7,260 bases of DNA from an uncultured Hyphomicrobiales bacterium (GCA_903891395.1 CAITEM010000584.1:1-7260), one strand, 5' to 3'; positions 1 through 6,748 are shown, counted from the first letter of the stretch. Notes: generated from the letters alone by a model not told the origin. Translations and numbers: made by a program.

Positions 1-546
1 CGGCACCATCGTGTCGCCGTGGCCGCCGAGCACGAAAGCCGTCACGTCTTCGACCGAGACGTTGAATTCATCGGCGAGGAAGTAGCGGAAACGCGAGGAA
101 TCCAGCACGCCGGCCATGCCGACGACCATGTTGTGCGGCAGGCCCGAGAACTGCTGCAGCGCCCAGACCATGGCGTCGAGCGGGTTGGTGATGCAGATCA
201 CGAAAGCGTTCGGCGCGTATTTTTTGATGCCGGCGCCGACCTGGCCCATGACCTTGAGGTTGATGTCGAGAAGGTCGTCGCGGCTCATGCCCGGCTTGCG
301 CGGCACGCCGGCGGTGACGATGCAAACGTCGGCGCCTTCGATGGCGTCGTAGGTGTTGGCGCCGGTGAACTTGGCGTCGAATTTATTGACCGGGGAGGAC
401 TGCGCGATGTCGAGCGACTTGCCCTGCGGGGTGCCTTCCATGACGTCGAACATGACGACGTCGCCGAGGTGCTTCAAACCGATGAGATGAGCGAGGGTGC
501 CGCCGATCTGGCCTGCGCCGATCAAGGCAATTTTGTTACGCGCCAT
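1..546 (-). CDS. mdh: Malate dehydrogenase (N-terminal 182 codons; 3' end outside window)
   Basis: NAD-dependent malate dehydrogenase, which interconverts malate and oxaloacetate in the cytoplasmic TCA cycle. The reverse-strand reading begins MARNKIALIGAGQIGG and stays open to the window edge. Visible elements are the Rossmann GxGxxG loop GAGQIG (residues 10-15), Asp34 at the end of beta-2 (NAD ribose contact), the mobile loop VPRKPGMSR with substrate arginines R83 and R89, ITNPLD with N121, D149 and R152 in the LDSSRFR segment, and catalytic His176 in GGHGD. This is the LDH-like malate dehydrogenase type usual in alphaproteobacteria, normally about 320 residues, so a little over half is present. 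The ATG at 546-544 gives the family's normal N-terminus. The Shine-Dalgarno is weak (AGAG roughly 12 nt upstream). In relatives sucCD usually follows, but that would lie outside the window. Family and function are certain; only the truncation by the window limits the call. Confidence 0.97.
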   Translation of the reverse strand, partial: MARNKIALIGAGQIGGTLAHLIGLKHLGDVVMFDVMEGTPQGKSLDIAQSSPVNKFDAKFTGANTYDAIEGADVCIVTAGVPRKPGMSRDDLLDINLKVMGQVGAGIKKYAPNAFVICITNPLDAMVWALQQFSGLPHNMVVGMAGVLDSSRFRYFLADEFNVSVEDVTAFVLGGHGDTMVP

Positions 547-607
547 GGTGGGAAAACTCTTTGCTGTTGCCGCGGGGTTCCGGCCAACGTGGCTTATCTA
601 TTTTGCT

Positions 608-622
608 GTGTTGCAGCAACAC
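608..622. promoter_or_regulatory. Perfect 15-bp palindrome (candidate operator) in the mdh leader
   Basis: GTGTTGC-A-GCAACAC is perfectly self-complementary around position 615. It contains the core TTGCAGCAA (611-619). A second overlapping dyad, TTGCTG-N5-CAGCAA, spans 603-619. The palindrome lies about 30 bp downstream of the predicted mdh start point and about 200 bp upstream of the transporter gene on the other strand. A 1-nt centre makes an RNA hairpin poor, so a DNA-binding dimer is the more likely reader. The same TTGCWGCAA core recurs twice upstream of zapE and the acetyltransferase gene. Confidence 0.5.
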
Positions 623-650
623 GCGCTCCACGGGAAATCATCTTGTATAC

Positions 651-659
651 ATTATACCA
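651..659 (-). promoter_or_regulatory. Extended -10 promoter element for mdh
   Basis: On the reverse strand, positions 659 to 651 read TGGTATAAT, a full TGn-TATAAT extended -10 box in an otherwise GC-rich region. No good -35 sits at 16-18 nt, which is common for extended -10 promoters. Transcription would start near 644 and give an mdh leader of about 100 nt. The box overlaps a short inverted repeat, GTATA-CAT-TATAC (645-657), which could bind a regulator or simply be part of the AT-rich promoter. Assignment to mdh is inferred from strand and distance. Confidence 0.5.
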
Positions 660-815
660 GCAGAGCCACGTTCGAGAGTCCAGAGGCTGTTTGCGGATTT
701 GGCCAGCCGAACCGTCGCACCCGTGCTGTGGGCTTTTGCCGGCGAATTTATTTGACGCCGAACACGGCGGCTCGCATCACCTTTAGGTCGACGCGCGGCT
801 TCAAAGGCTTGGACC

Positions 816-2072
816 ATGAGCAGATTCTCCGCGCGCGGCATCTGGCGGGCACTCGGACCGGGGCTGATCACCGGCGCCGCCGATGACGACCCCAGCGGCA
901 TTGCCACCTACTCGCAGGCCGGCGCGCAATTCGGCTTTACGCTGACCTGGACACTTTTCCTGACGCTGCCTTTCATGGCTGCGATCCAGATCATCAGCGC
1001 GGTCATCGGCTGGCACACCCGGCAAGGTCTCGCGCGCAACATCGCCAAGGTGTTGCCCGCCTGGGTGCTCTACCCACTGATAGCCTCGCTTCTGGTCGCG
1101 AACACCATCAACATCGCCGCCGACCTGGCGGCCATGGGCGAGGCCTTGCGGCTGGTCGTCGGCGGCTCGGCCCTGGTTTTTGCGGCGATCTTCGGCGTCA
1201 TCTGCCTCGTGGCGGAAGTACTGATTCCGTATCACCGCTACGCCGGCATCCTGAAATTCATGACGCTGGTGCTGCTGTTTTATGTCGCGGCCGCCTTCAC
1301 CGTTCATATCCCGTGGGGCGAGGTGATTCGCGCCACCGTGACGCCGAAGCTCGATCTCAACCGCGACATGATTTTGATGGTGGTTGCGGTGTTCGGCACC
1401 ACCATCAGCCCCTATTTGTTTTTCTGGCAGGCCTCGCAGGAGGCCGAAGAGTCGAGAATGAGTCTGCGCAAGCTCTATAGCGAAGAGCCGAAGCCGGTGA
1501 AGAACGCCTTCCGCACCATCTCGATCGATACCTGGGTGGGCATGTTCTTTTCCAACCTGATCGCATTTTTCATCATCGTCACCACCGCCGCGACGCTGCA
1601 TTCGAGCGGCATCACCCACATCGACACCGCGGCGCAGGCCGCCGAGGCGCTGCGCCCGGTCGGCGGGCCGTTTGCTTTCGCGCTGTTCGCGCTCGGCATC
1701 ATCGGCACGGGCATGTTGGCCGTACCGGTGCTGGCGGGGTCAGCCGCCTATGCGGTAGCCGAAGTCTTCAAATTGCGCGGCAGCCTGGAGCTTCCGGCCA
1801 GCCGCGCCATCGGCTTCTACGCGATTGTGGCCGCGGCGACGCTTGGCGGCGCGGCGTTGCTGGTCACCAAGATCGACCCGATCGCGATGCTGTTCTGGAC
1901 CGCCGTCATCAACGGCATTGTCGCGGTGCCGATCATGATCGCGACCATGCTGGTCGTGTCCAGCAAGCGCGAGACCAGGCTGAACTTGCCACGCTGGCTG
2001 ATGGTGCTGGGCTGGCTCTCCGCCGCTTTGATGGCGGTCGCGGTCATCTTGCTGATCTGGTCGAGCCTTTAG
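816..2072 (+). CDS. Nramp-related divalent metal transporter with altered metal-site motifs
   Basis: Inner-membrane protein of 418 residues, very hydrophobic, with roughly 11 likely helices in the LeuT-type Nramp (SLC11) fold. The first helix carries GPGLITGAADDDPSG (residues 14-28), the counterpart of the Nramp DPGN motif but reading DPSG. The sixth helix carries TTISPYLFFWQ (195-205), where canonical Nramps have a Met-Pro-His. The hallmark methionine and histidine are therefore Ser198 and Tyr200. In characterised Nramps that methionine favours Mn/Fe over Mg/Ca, so the substrate cannot be assumed to be manganese; Nramp-related magnesium transporters also lack it. The ATG at 816 has AAAGG 8 nt upstream. 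The gene is divergent from mdh and 64 bp upstream of a GH13 gene on the same strand. Annotation pipelines would probably label it an MntH-like or Nramp family transporter. The family is secure; the transported ion is not. Confidence 0.88.
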   Translation: MSRFSARGIWRALGPGLITGAADDDPSGIATYSQAGAQFGFTLTWTLFLTLPFMAAIQIISAVIGWHTRQGLARNIAKVLPAWVLYPLIASLLVANTINIAADLAAMGEALRLVVGGSALVFAAIFGVICLVAEVLIPYHRYAGILKFMTLVLLFYVAAAFTVHIPWGEVIRATVTPKLDLNRDMILMVVAVFGTTISPYLFFWQASQEAEESRMSLRKLYSEEPKPVKNAFRTISIDTWVGMFFSNLIAFFIIVTTAATLHSSGITHIDTAAQAAEALRPVGGPFAFALFALGIIGTGMLAVPVLAGSAAYAVAEVFKLRGSLELPASRAIGFYAIVAAATLGGAALLVTKIDPIAMLFWTAVINGIVAVPIMIATMLVVSSKRETRLNLPRWLMVLGWLSAALMAVAVILLIWSSL

Positions 2073-2079
2073 CACTTGC

Positions 2080-2104
2080 GGAACTCTTTGGCGCGCCCGG
2101 CTTT
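2080..2104 (+). promoter_or_regulatory. Candidate EcfG-type (general stress) promoter before the TreS-like gene
   Basis: GGAAC (2080-2084), a 16-bp spacer, then CTTT (2101-2104). The alphaproteobacterial general-stress sigma factor consensus is GGAAC-N16/17-CGTT, so this has a perfect -35 and a -10 one base off. It begins 8 bp after the transporter stop codon and would start transcripts about 25 nt before the GH13 ATG at 2137. The site is visible directly; its use by EcfG is inferred. Confidence 0.35.
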
Positions 2105-2108
2105 AACG

Positions 2109-2133
2109 CCGCGGTGCCCTCAGTGTCCCGCGG
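2109..2133 (+). repeat. CCGCGG inverted repeat abutting the GH13 start codon
   Basis: CCGCGG (2109-2114) is repeated at 2128-2133 with 13 bp between. Because the hexamer is self-complementary, the two copies could form a 6-bp all-GC stem with a 13-nt loop in the mRNA, ending 3 nt before the ATG at 2137. No clear Shine-Dalgarno is present, so the structure may affect translation start, or it may be chance in GC-rich DNA. There is no U-tract, so it is not a convincing intrinsic terminator for the transporter gene. Confidence 0.3.
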
Positions 2134-2136
2134 ACG

Positions 2137-3801
2137 ATGATCAAAGACCTTTGGTACAAAAATGCCGTCGTCTATTGCCTTTCCGTCGGCACCTATATGG
2201 ATGCCAACGGCGACGGCATCGGCGACTTCCAAGGGCTGATGCGCCGCCTCGACTATCTGGATGGCCTCGGCGTCACCGCGATCTGGCTGATGCCGTTCCA
2301 GGGATCGCCCGGCAAGGACGACGGTTACGACATCTCCGACTACTACAACGTCAACCCGGCATACGGTTCGCTCGGGGATTTTGTCGAATTCACCCATGCC
2401 GCCAAGCAGCGTGGCATTCGCGTCCTGATCGACTTGGTCGTGAACCACACTTCGAACGAACACGCGTGGTTTCAGGACGCGCGCCGCGACCCCAAATCGA
2501 AATATCGCGACTGGTATGTGTGGTCGAAAAAGAAACCGGCCAATTCAAACCAGGGCATGGTGTTTCCCGGCGTGCAGAAAAGTACCTGGACCCACGATAC
2601 GGTCGCGAAGGAATGGTACTTCCACCGCTTCTACGATTTCCAACCCGATCTCAATACGTCCAATCCTGAAGTCCAGGCCGAAATCCTCAAGATCATGGGC
2701 TTCTGGATTCAATTGGGCGTGTCGGGCTTCCGGATGGACGCCGTGCCGTTCGTCATCAGCACCAAGGGCGCCGACGTCAAGAAGCCGCGCGAGCAATACG
2801 ACATCCTGCGCACCTTGCGTGAATTCCTGCAGTGGCGCGTCGGCGATTCGATCATTCTCGCCGAAGCCAACGTCTTGCCGAATACCGACATGCAGTATTT
2901 CGGCAACGACGGCGACCGCATGCACATGATGTTCAACTTCCAGGTCAATCAGAATCTGTTCTATGCGCTGGCCTCGAGCGATACCAAGCCGCTCGCCAGG
3001 GCGATGCAGAAAACCGAAAATCGTCCCGAGAGCGGCCAGTGGGGCATGTTCCTGCGCAATCACGATGAACTCGATCTCGGCCGGCTCAGCGAAAAGCAGC
3101 GGCAGAAAGTGTTCGACGCCTTCGGCCCGAACAAGGAAGACCAGTTGTACGACCGCGGCATCCGGCGGCGGCTGGCGCCGATGCTCGGCGGCGACCGGCG
3201 CCGCATCGAACTGGCCTACAGTCTAATGTTCACGCTGCCCGGCACGCCGGTGCTGCGCTACGGCGATGAACTCGGCATGGGCGATGACCTGTCGCTGCCG
3301 GAGCGCACCTGTGGCCGCACACCCATGCAATGGTCGACCGAGCCGCACGGCGGCTTCACCAAGAGTGACAAGCCGATCGTACCGGTCATCAGTGGCGGTC
3401 CTTATGGCTTCAAGCATCTCAATGCCGCGGATCAGCGGCGTGACATCGACTCGATGCTGAACTGGACGGAGCGCATCATCCGCATGCGCAAGGAAGTGCC
3501 GGAAGTGGGCTGGGGTCCGTTCGAAGTGATCGACGTCGGCAACGACGCCGTCCTCGCGGTACGCTACGACTGGCGCGACAATTCGGTGCTGTTCTTGCAT
3601 AATTTCGCCCACGACCCTTGCGAGGTGCAATTCTCGGCCGGGCTCAAGGATGAGCGTGGTAACGATTTGACCAATCTGCTCAGTCCAGACCACAGCACCG
3701 CCGGCAGCAACGGCAAGCACCGCGTTTGTCTCGAAGGCTACGGCTACCGCTGGTACCGCGTCGGCGGGCTGGACTATCTGCTGAACCGCGCGGAATTCTA
3801 G
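2137..3801 (+). CDS. GH13 alpha-amylase family enzyme, trehalose-synthase (TreS)-like, no maltokinase domain
   Basis: Protein of 554 residues without signal peptide or membrane segment, so probably cytoplasmic. All GH13 hallmarks are present: an N-terminal DANGDGIGD calcium-type loop (22-30), region I DLVVNH (99-104), region II GFRMD with nucleophile Asp201, region III LAEAN with acid/base Glu243, and region IV FLRNHDEL with Asp310. The overall pattern (KDDGYDI, YFHRFYDFQPDLN, GIRRRLAPML, GTPVLRYGDELGMGD, RTPMQWS) is that of the trehalose synthase catalytic module (GH13_16). TreS converts maltose to trehalose and back. The segment VVYCLSVGTYMD near the N-terminus differs from the FYEVLVRSF-like segment I recall in characterised TreS, so this may be a separate clade with different substrates. 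A C-terminal beta domain ends at the stop and no maltokinase fusion follows. The start gives the expected DLWYKNA N-terminus despite a poor ribosome site. The gene converges on and overlaps a second GH13 gene by 4 bp. Catalytic competence is well supported; the exact reaction is uncertain. Confidence 0.9.
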   Translation: MIKDLWYKNAVVYCLSVGTYMDANGDGIGDFQGLMRRLDYLDGLGVTAIWLMPFQGSPGKDDGYDISDYYNVNPAYGSLGDFVEFTHAAKQRGIRVLIDLVVNHTSNEHAWFQDARRDPKSKYRDWYVWSKKKPANSNQGMVFPGVQKSTWTHDTVAKEWYFHRFYDFQPDLNTSNPEVQAEILKIMGFWIQLGVSGFRMDAVPFVISTKGADVKKPREQYDILRTLREFLQWRVGDSIILAEANVLPNTDMQYFGNDGDRMHMMFNFQVNQNLFYALASSDTKPLARAMQKTENRPESGQWGMFLRNHDELDLGRLSEKQRQKVFDAFGPNKEDQLYDRGIRRRLAPMLGGDRRRIELAYSLMFTLPGTPVLRYGDELGMGDDLSLPERTCGRTPMQWSTEPHGGFTKSDKPIVPVISGGPYGFKHLNAADQRRDIDSMLNWTERIIRMRKEVPEVGWGPFEVIDVGNDAVLAVRYDWRDNSVLFLHNFAHDPCEVQFSAGLKDERGNDLTNLLSPDHSTAGSNGKHRVCLEGYGYRWYRVGGLDYLLNRAEF

Positions 3802-5381
3802 GACACCAGAAGCACCAAGCCTTCATTGGGCTGCAGCGTCAGGGCGCCAAGCTCGATATGCCGTGGCGTATGCGTTGACGCCAGCACCGCCGCGCCCGAA
3901 AACTTTTCCGCAATCGAAACACCTTGTGCGCTGTCGCCGAAATTCAACACGACCACGATACGTTCATCCGCAGCCACGCGGTCGTACATCAAGACGTTAC
4001 CCTCCACGCCAACGAGCCGAAAGCTACCGCTGTTCAGCGCCGTGTGCTGCCGGCGAAGTTCGAGCAAATGGCGGTATAAAGTCAGGAGCGACGCAGGGTC
4101 GCCGCGCAACGCTTCAACGTTGTCGGATCTGTAATTCGTATCGAGCGGCAACCATGGCGGTCCGCTACTGAAGCCCGCGTTGACGCCGGCGTCCCACTGC
4201 ATCGGCGTGCGCGATGGATCGCGGCCGAGGGCAAGTCCCGGCTCGTTTTTCTCCCAGGGATCCTGCACCGCCGCTGGCGGAATCACGACGCGGCCGAGCC
4301 CGAGTTCGTCGGCATAATACATCGTCGGCGTGCCGCGCAGCGTCAGCAACAGCATCGCGGCGATGCGCGCCTGCGCCGCACCGACCCGCGCGGCAATGCG
4401 CGGCTGATCGTGATTGCCGAGCACCCAGTTCGGCCAGCCGCCCGGCGGCAGCGCCGCCTCATACTCCGCCACCAGTTTGGCGACCACAGGCGCCGTCCAC
4501 GCCGCGTTGATAAGCTGAAAGTTGAACGGCAATTGCGCACCGCGCAAATCCTTGCCGTAATAGGCGACCAGCCGTTCGAGCGGCAGATAGATTTCGCCGA
4601 TCAGCACCCGGTCGCTGTAGCGATCAAGCACCGCGCGCATTTCGGCGACGACGTCCAACGTTTCCGGCTGGTCTGCGTTGTACAGGGACAGAAAGCGATT
4701 GATGCCGGCTTGCGCCGGCACGTAAGCCGGGTTTGGCGGATTGTCGCGCAGTGCGGCGTCTTTGATCAGCAGCCAGAGCACATCGACACGGAAGCCATCG
4801 ACGCCCCGGTCCAGCCAGAACCGCAATGCATCGTACATCGCGGTGCGCACATCCGGATTGCGCCAGTTCAGATCGGGCTGCTGCGCCAGGAAGCTGTGCA
4901 GATAAAATTGCCCGGTCGCGGCATCGGGCGTCCAGGCCGGCCCGCCGAATTGCGACACCCAATTGTTCGGCGGCGCGCCGCCGGCCTTGCCGTCGCGCCA
5001 GATGTACCAGTCGCGTTTCGGATTATCCCGTGACGCGCGGCTTTTGATAAACCAGGGATGATGGTCCGACGTGTGGTTCGGCACAAAGTCGAGAATGACT
5101 TTGATGTTGCGCGCATGCGCCGCAGCAACCAGCGCGTCGAAATCCGCCAGCGAGCCGAACAGCGGATCGATGCCGCAATAGTCGCTGACGTCGTAGCCGA
5201 AGTCGGCCATCGGCGATGGAAAGATCGGCGATATCCAGATGGCGTCGATGCCGAGCCAGCTCAGATAATCGAGCCGTTGGTGGATGCCTGTGAGATCGCC
5301 GACGCCGTCGCCGTCCGTGTCCTGAAACGAGCGCGGATAGATCTGATAAACGACGCCGTGCTGCCACCAGACGCTCGCCAC
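3798..5381 (-). CDS. GH13 alpha-glucosidase / oligo-1,6-glucosidase family enzyme
   Basis: Protein of 527 residues (542 if the upstream GTG at 5426 is used). It has no signal peptide and is probably cytoplasmic. It releases glucose from short alpha-glucosides. It opens WWQHGVVYQIYPRSF, typical of the family, followed by a DTDGDGVGD loop (21-29), DFGYD (60-64), region I DFVPNH (98-103), region II GFRVD with nucleophile Asp200, region III IGEI with Glu263, region IV GNHD with Asp325, and SRTPMQWD before the C-terminal beta domain. Val follows the nucleophile; in this family Val there has been linked to alpha-1,6 preference and Thr to alpha-1,4. No ATG precedes the conserved start. Of three in-frame GTGs (5426, 5390, 5381) I chose 5381 because AGGGTG lies 6 nt upstream and the protein then starts just before WWQHG. 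The gene lies downstream of zapE on the same strand and ends overlapping the TreS-like gene. The enzyme family is sure; linkage specificity and start are less so. Confidence 0.9.
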   Translation of the reverse strand: MASVWWQHGVVYQIYPRSFQDTDGDGVGDLTGIHQRLDYLSWLGIDAIWISPIFPSPMADFGYDVSDYCGIDPLFGSLADFDALVAAAHARNIKVILDFVPNHTSDHHPWFIKSRASRDNPKRDWYIWRDGKAGGAPPNNWVSQFGGPAWTPDAATGQFYLHSFLAQQPDLNWRNPDVRTAMYDALRFWLDRGVDGFRVDVLWLLIKDAALRDNPPNPAYVPAQAGINRFLSLYNADQPETLDVVAEMRAVLDRYSDRVLIGEIYLPLERLVAYYGKDLRGAQLPFNFQLINAAWTAPVVAKLVAEYEAALPPGGWPNWVLGNHDQPRIAARVGAAQARIAAMLLLTLRGTPTMYYADELGLGRVVIPPAAVQDPWEKNEPGLALGRDPSRTPMQWDAGVNAGFSSGPPWLPLDTNYRSDNVEALRGDPASLLTLYRHLLELRRQHTALNSGSFRLVGVEGNVLMYDRVAADERIVVVLNFGDSAQGVSIAEKFSGAAVLASTHTPRHIELGALTLQPNEGLVLLVS

Positions 5382-5418
5382 GATATTCACCCTGCTTGAA
5401 GGTCTCCGATCAGATAGA

Positions 5419-5443
5419 GACGCCACGCAAGTGCGAATGTTCC
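5419..5443 (-). promoter_or_regulatory. Candidate EcfG-type (general stress) promoter before the alpha-glucosidase gene
   Basis: On the reverse strand GGAAC (5443-5439) is followed by 16 bp and CGTC (5422-5419), one base off the GGAAC-N16/17-CGTT consensus of alphaproteobacterial general-stress promoters. It sits in the short zapE/alpha-glucosidase gap and would start transcription near 5412. That is downstream of the GTG at 5426 and upstream of the GTG at 5381, which also favours the later start. The motif is seen; the sigma factor is inferred. Confidence 0.38.
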
Positions 5444-5462
5444 ATGACAGTCCGTGCGTTCG

Positions 5463-6635
5463 TCAGGTTTCGACGATTTTGCCTGTGTCGATTGAACTTT
5501 GCCGCGCGCCGTGCGGCAGGCCGAGATAGGACTGCGACCGCATCTCGGTCAGGCGCGACGCCGTGCGCTTGAACTCTTTGGCCTCGTAACCTTCGTCGGC
5601 CAGATAAAGCTGATCCGGTTGCGCTTCCGCGGACGCCAGCAGCTTTATGCAATGGTCGTACAACGTGTCGATCAGGATGATGAAGCGTTTGGCCTCATTG
5701 CGGCGCGGATAGTCCAGCACCGGAATGTGGTCGAGGATGATGGTATGGAATTCATGCGCCAGACGCAGATAATCCGATGCCGCCAACGGCTTGTTGCAGA
5801 GATCGTCGAAGGAAAACCGCGCCACGCCCATCGCCGCCTTCGGCACATGCAGCGCGTGGCCTTGGACCATCAGGTCGATCGGCCGGCCTAACTCGGCGCC
5901 GACCAGGCGCGTCCACGCCTCGTCGAGCGCGGCGTCGGCTTTCGCGTCCGGCGGCACATACCAGCTCGGCAGGCCGGTCAGTTTCTCCAGCCGGAAGTCG
6001 GCGCGTGCGTCCAGCCGCACCACCTCGCACCGCTGTTGCAGCAGGGCAATGAAGGGCAAGAACAGCGAACGGTTGAGCCCGTCTTTGTAGAGATCGTTCG
6101 GCGGCAGGTTCGAGGTCGCCACCATGACGACGCCGAGCTCGAACAGCCGCGTGAACAGGCGGCCGAGGATCATCGCGTCGGCGATGTCGGTGACGTGGAA
6201 TTCATCGAAACACAACAGCCAGGATTCCGCGGCGATATCCGCCGCCGCGCGCTGGATCGGATCGCGGTCGGGGGCTTCGCCGTTCTTTATTTCCAGCCGG
6301 AAGGCATGAACCCGTTCATGAACGTCGGCCATGAATTCGTGGAAGTGCGCCCGCCGCTTGCGCTGCACCGGACTGCTTTCAAAAAACAGGTCCATCAGGA
6401 AAGTCTTGCCGCGGCCGACCTCGCCGTAAACGTAGAGTCCCTTGACCGGCCCGGACGTTTTTTCGCGATTGCCGAACAGCCAGCCGAGCGACGACGACTT
6501 CCTCGCCAGCCGGCGATGATCGAGACGCTCCCCGAGCGCGGTCAGTTGCGCGACCAGCACGGCCTGGCCGGGGTCGGCCTCGATCTTTCCGGCTGCGACA
6601 AGCGCCGCGTAACGACTGCTGAAGGTATCGGCCAT
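5463..6635 (-). CDS. zapE: Cell division protein ZapE (AFG1-like AAA ATPase)
   Basis: Protein of 390 residues, near the usual length of bacterial AFG1/LACE1 family members. In Escherichia coli ZapE acts at the FtsZ ring during cell division; mitochondrial relatives help with protein quality control. The sequence shows Walker A GEVGRGKT (71-78, Lys77), Walker B LLCFDEF (140-146, Asp144-Glu145), a sensor-like ATSN (173-176), and the family's C-terminal block RRNEAKRFIILID (311-323) with candidate arginine-finger residues. No signal peptide or membrane helix is evident. The N-terminus MADTFSSRYAALVAAGKIE is typical of the family. The ATG at 6635-6633 lacks a strong Shine-Dalgarno. An alpha-glucosidase gene follows within 81 bp on the same strand, while mdh, which I recall as the usual downstream neighbour in Hyphomicrobiales, is about 4.9 kb away. 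Recognition is confident; the detailed role in this organism is by homology. Confidence 0.95.
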   Translation of the reverse strand: MADTFSSRYAALVAAGKIEADPGQAVLVAQLTALGERLDHRRLARKSSSLGWLFGNREKTSGPVKGLYVYGEVGRGKTFLMDLFFESSPVQRKRRAHFHEFMADVHERVHAFRLEIKNGEAPDRDPIQRAAADIAAESWLLCFDEFHVTDIADAMILGRLFTRLFELGVVMVATSNLPPNDLYKDGLNRSLFLPFIALLQQRCEVVRLDARADFRLEKLTGLPSWYVPPDAKADAALDEAWTRLVGAELGRPIDLMVQGHALHVPKAAMGVARFSFDDLCNKPLAASDYLRLAHEFHTIILDHIPVLDYPRRNEAKRFIILIDTLYDHCIKLLASAEAQPDQLYLADEGYEAKEFKRTASRLTEMRSQSYLGLPHGARQSSIDTGKIVET

Positions 6636-6726
6636 TGAGGTCAGGACATCAGGGCGGCGCCAGAGAACTTACGGCGGGTCGTGTGGGTAAACAGGTGCGT
6701 AGGGACATCCGCGCGCGCTGTAAAAT

Positions 6727-6744
6727 CGCCGTTCGCAAGCGGCG
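6727..6744. repeat. Short GC-rich inverted repeat upstream of zapE
   Basis: CGCCG (6727-6731) and CGGCG (6740-6744) flank the 8-bp TTCGCAAG and are bordered by AAAAT on the left and TTTA on the right. The whole 6728-6743 segment is an imperfect palindrome. It could be an operator or a weak hairpin in the zapE leader. No strong sigma-70 promoter was recognised in this intergenic region on either strand, so its position relative to a start point is unknown. Confidence 0.25.
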
Positions 6745-6748
6745 TTTA

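Noticed and set aside
661..690. T-arm-like string GTTCGAGAGTCC suggesting a tRNA
   Set aside because: No matching acceptor stem, anticodon arm or CCA context could be built around it.
561..755. Small rightward open frame (64 codons) in the mdh/transporter intergenic region
   Set aside because: No good ribosome site or domain, overlaps the mdh promoter, and its composition resembles non-coding DNA.
19..786. Rightward 255-codon open frame opposite mdh and into the intergenic region
   Set aside because: It is antisense to an unmistakable mdh, rich in His/Asp/Val as expected for a complementary frame, has no recognisable domain, and continues into the promoter region.
801..1619. Leftward 272-codon open frame opposite the transporter
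   Set aside because: Low-complexity His/Gln/Arg/Asp composition typical of the antisense of membrane-protein genes in GC-rich DNA; no family resemblance.
2073..2136. Intrinsic terminator between the transporter and the TreS-like gene
   Set aside because: The CCGCGG pair can form a stem but no T-tract follows and it abuts the next start codon.
3780..3830. Bidirectional terminator between the convergent GH13 genes
   Set aside because: The genes overlap by 4 bp and no stem-loop with a T-run is visible at the junction.
5410..5652. Leftward 80-codon open frame overlapping the 3' part of zapE
   Set aside because: A shifted shadow of the zapE frame; the zapE reading is conserved through its C-terminus.
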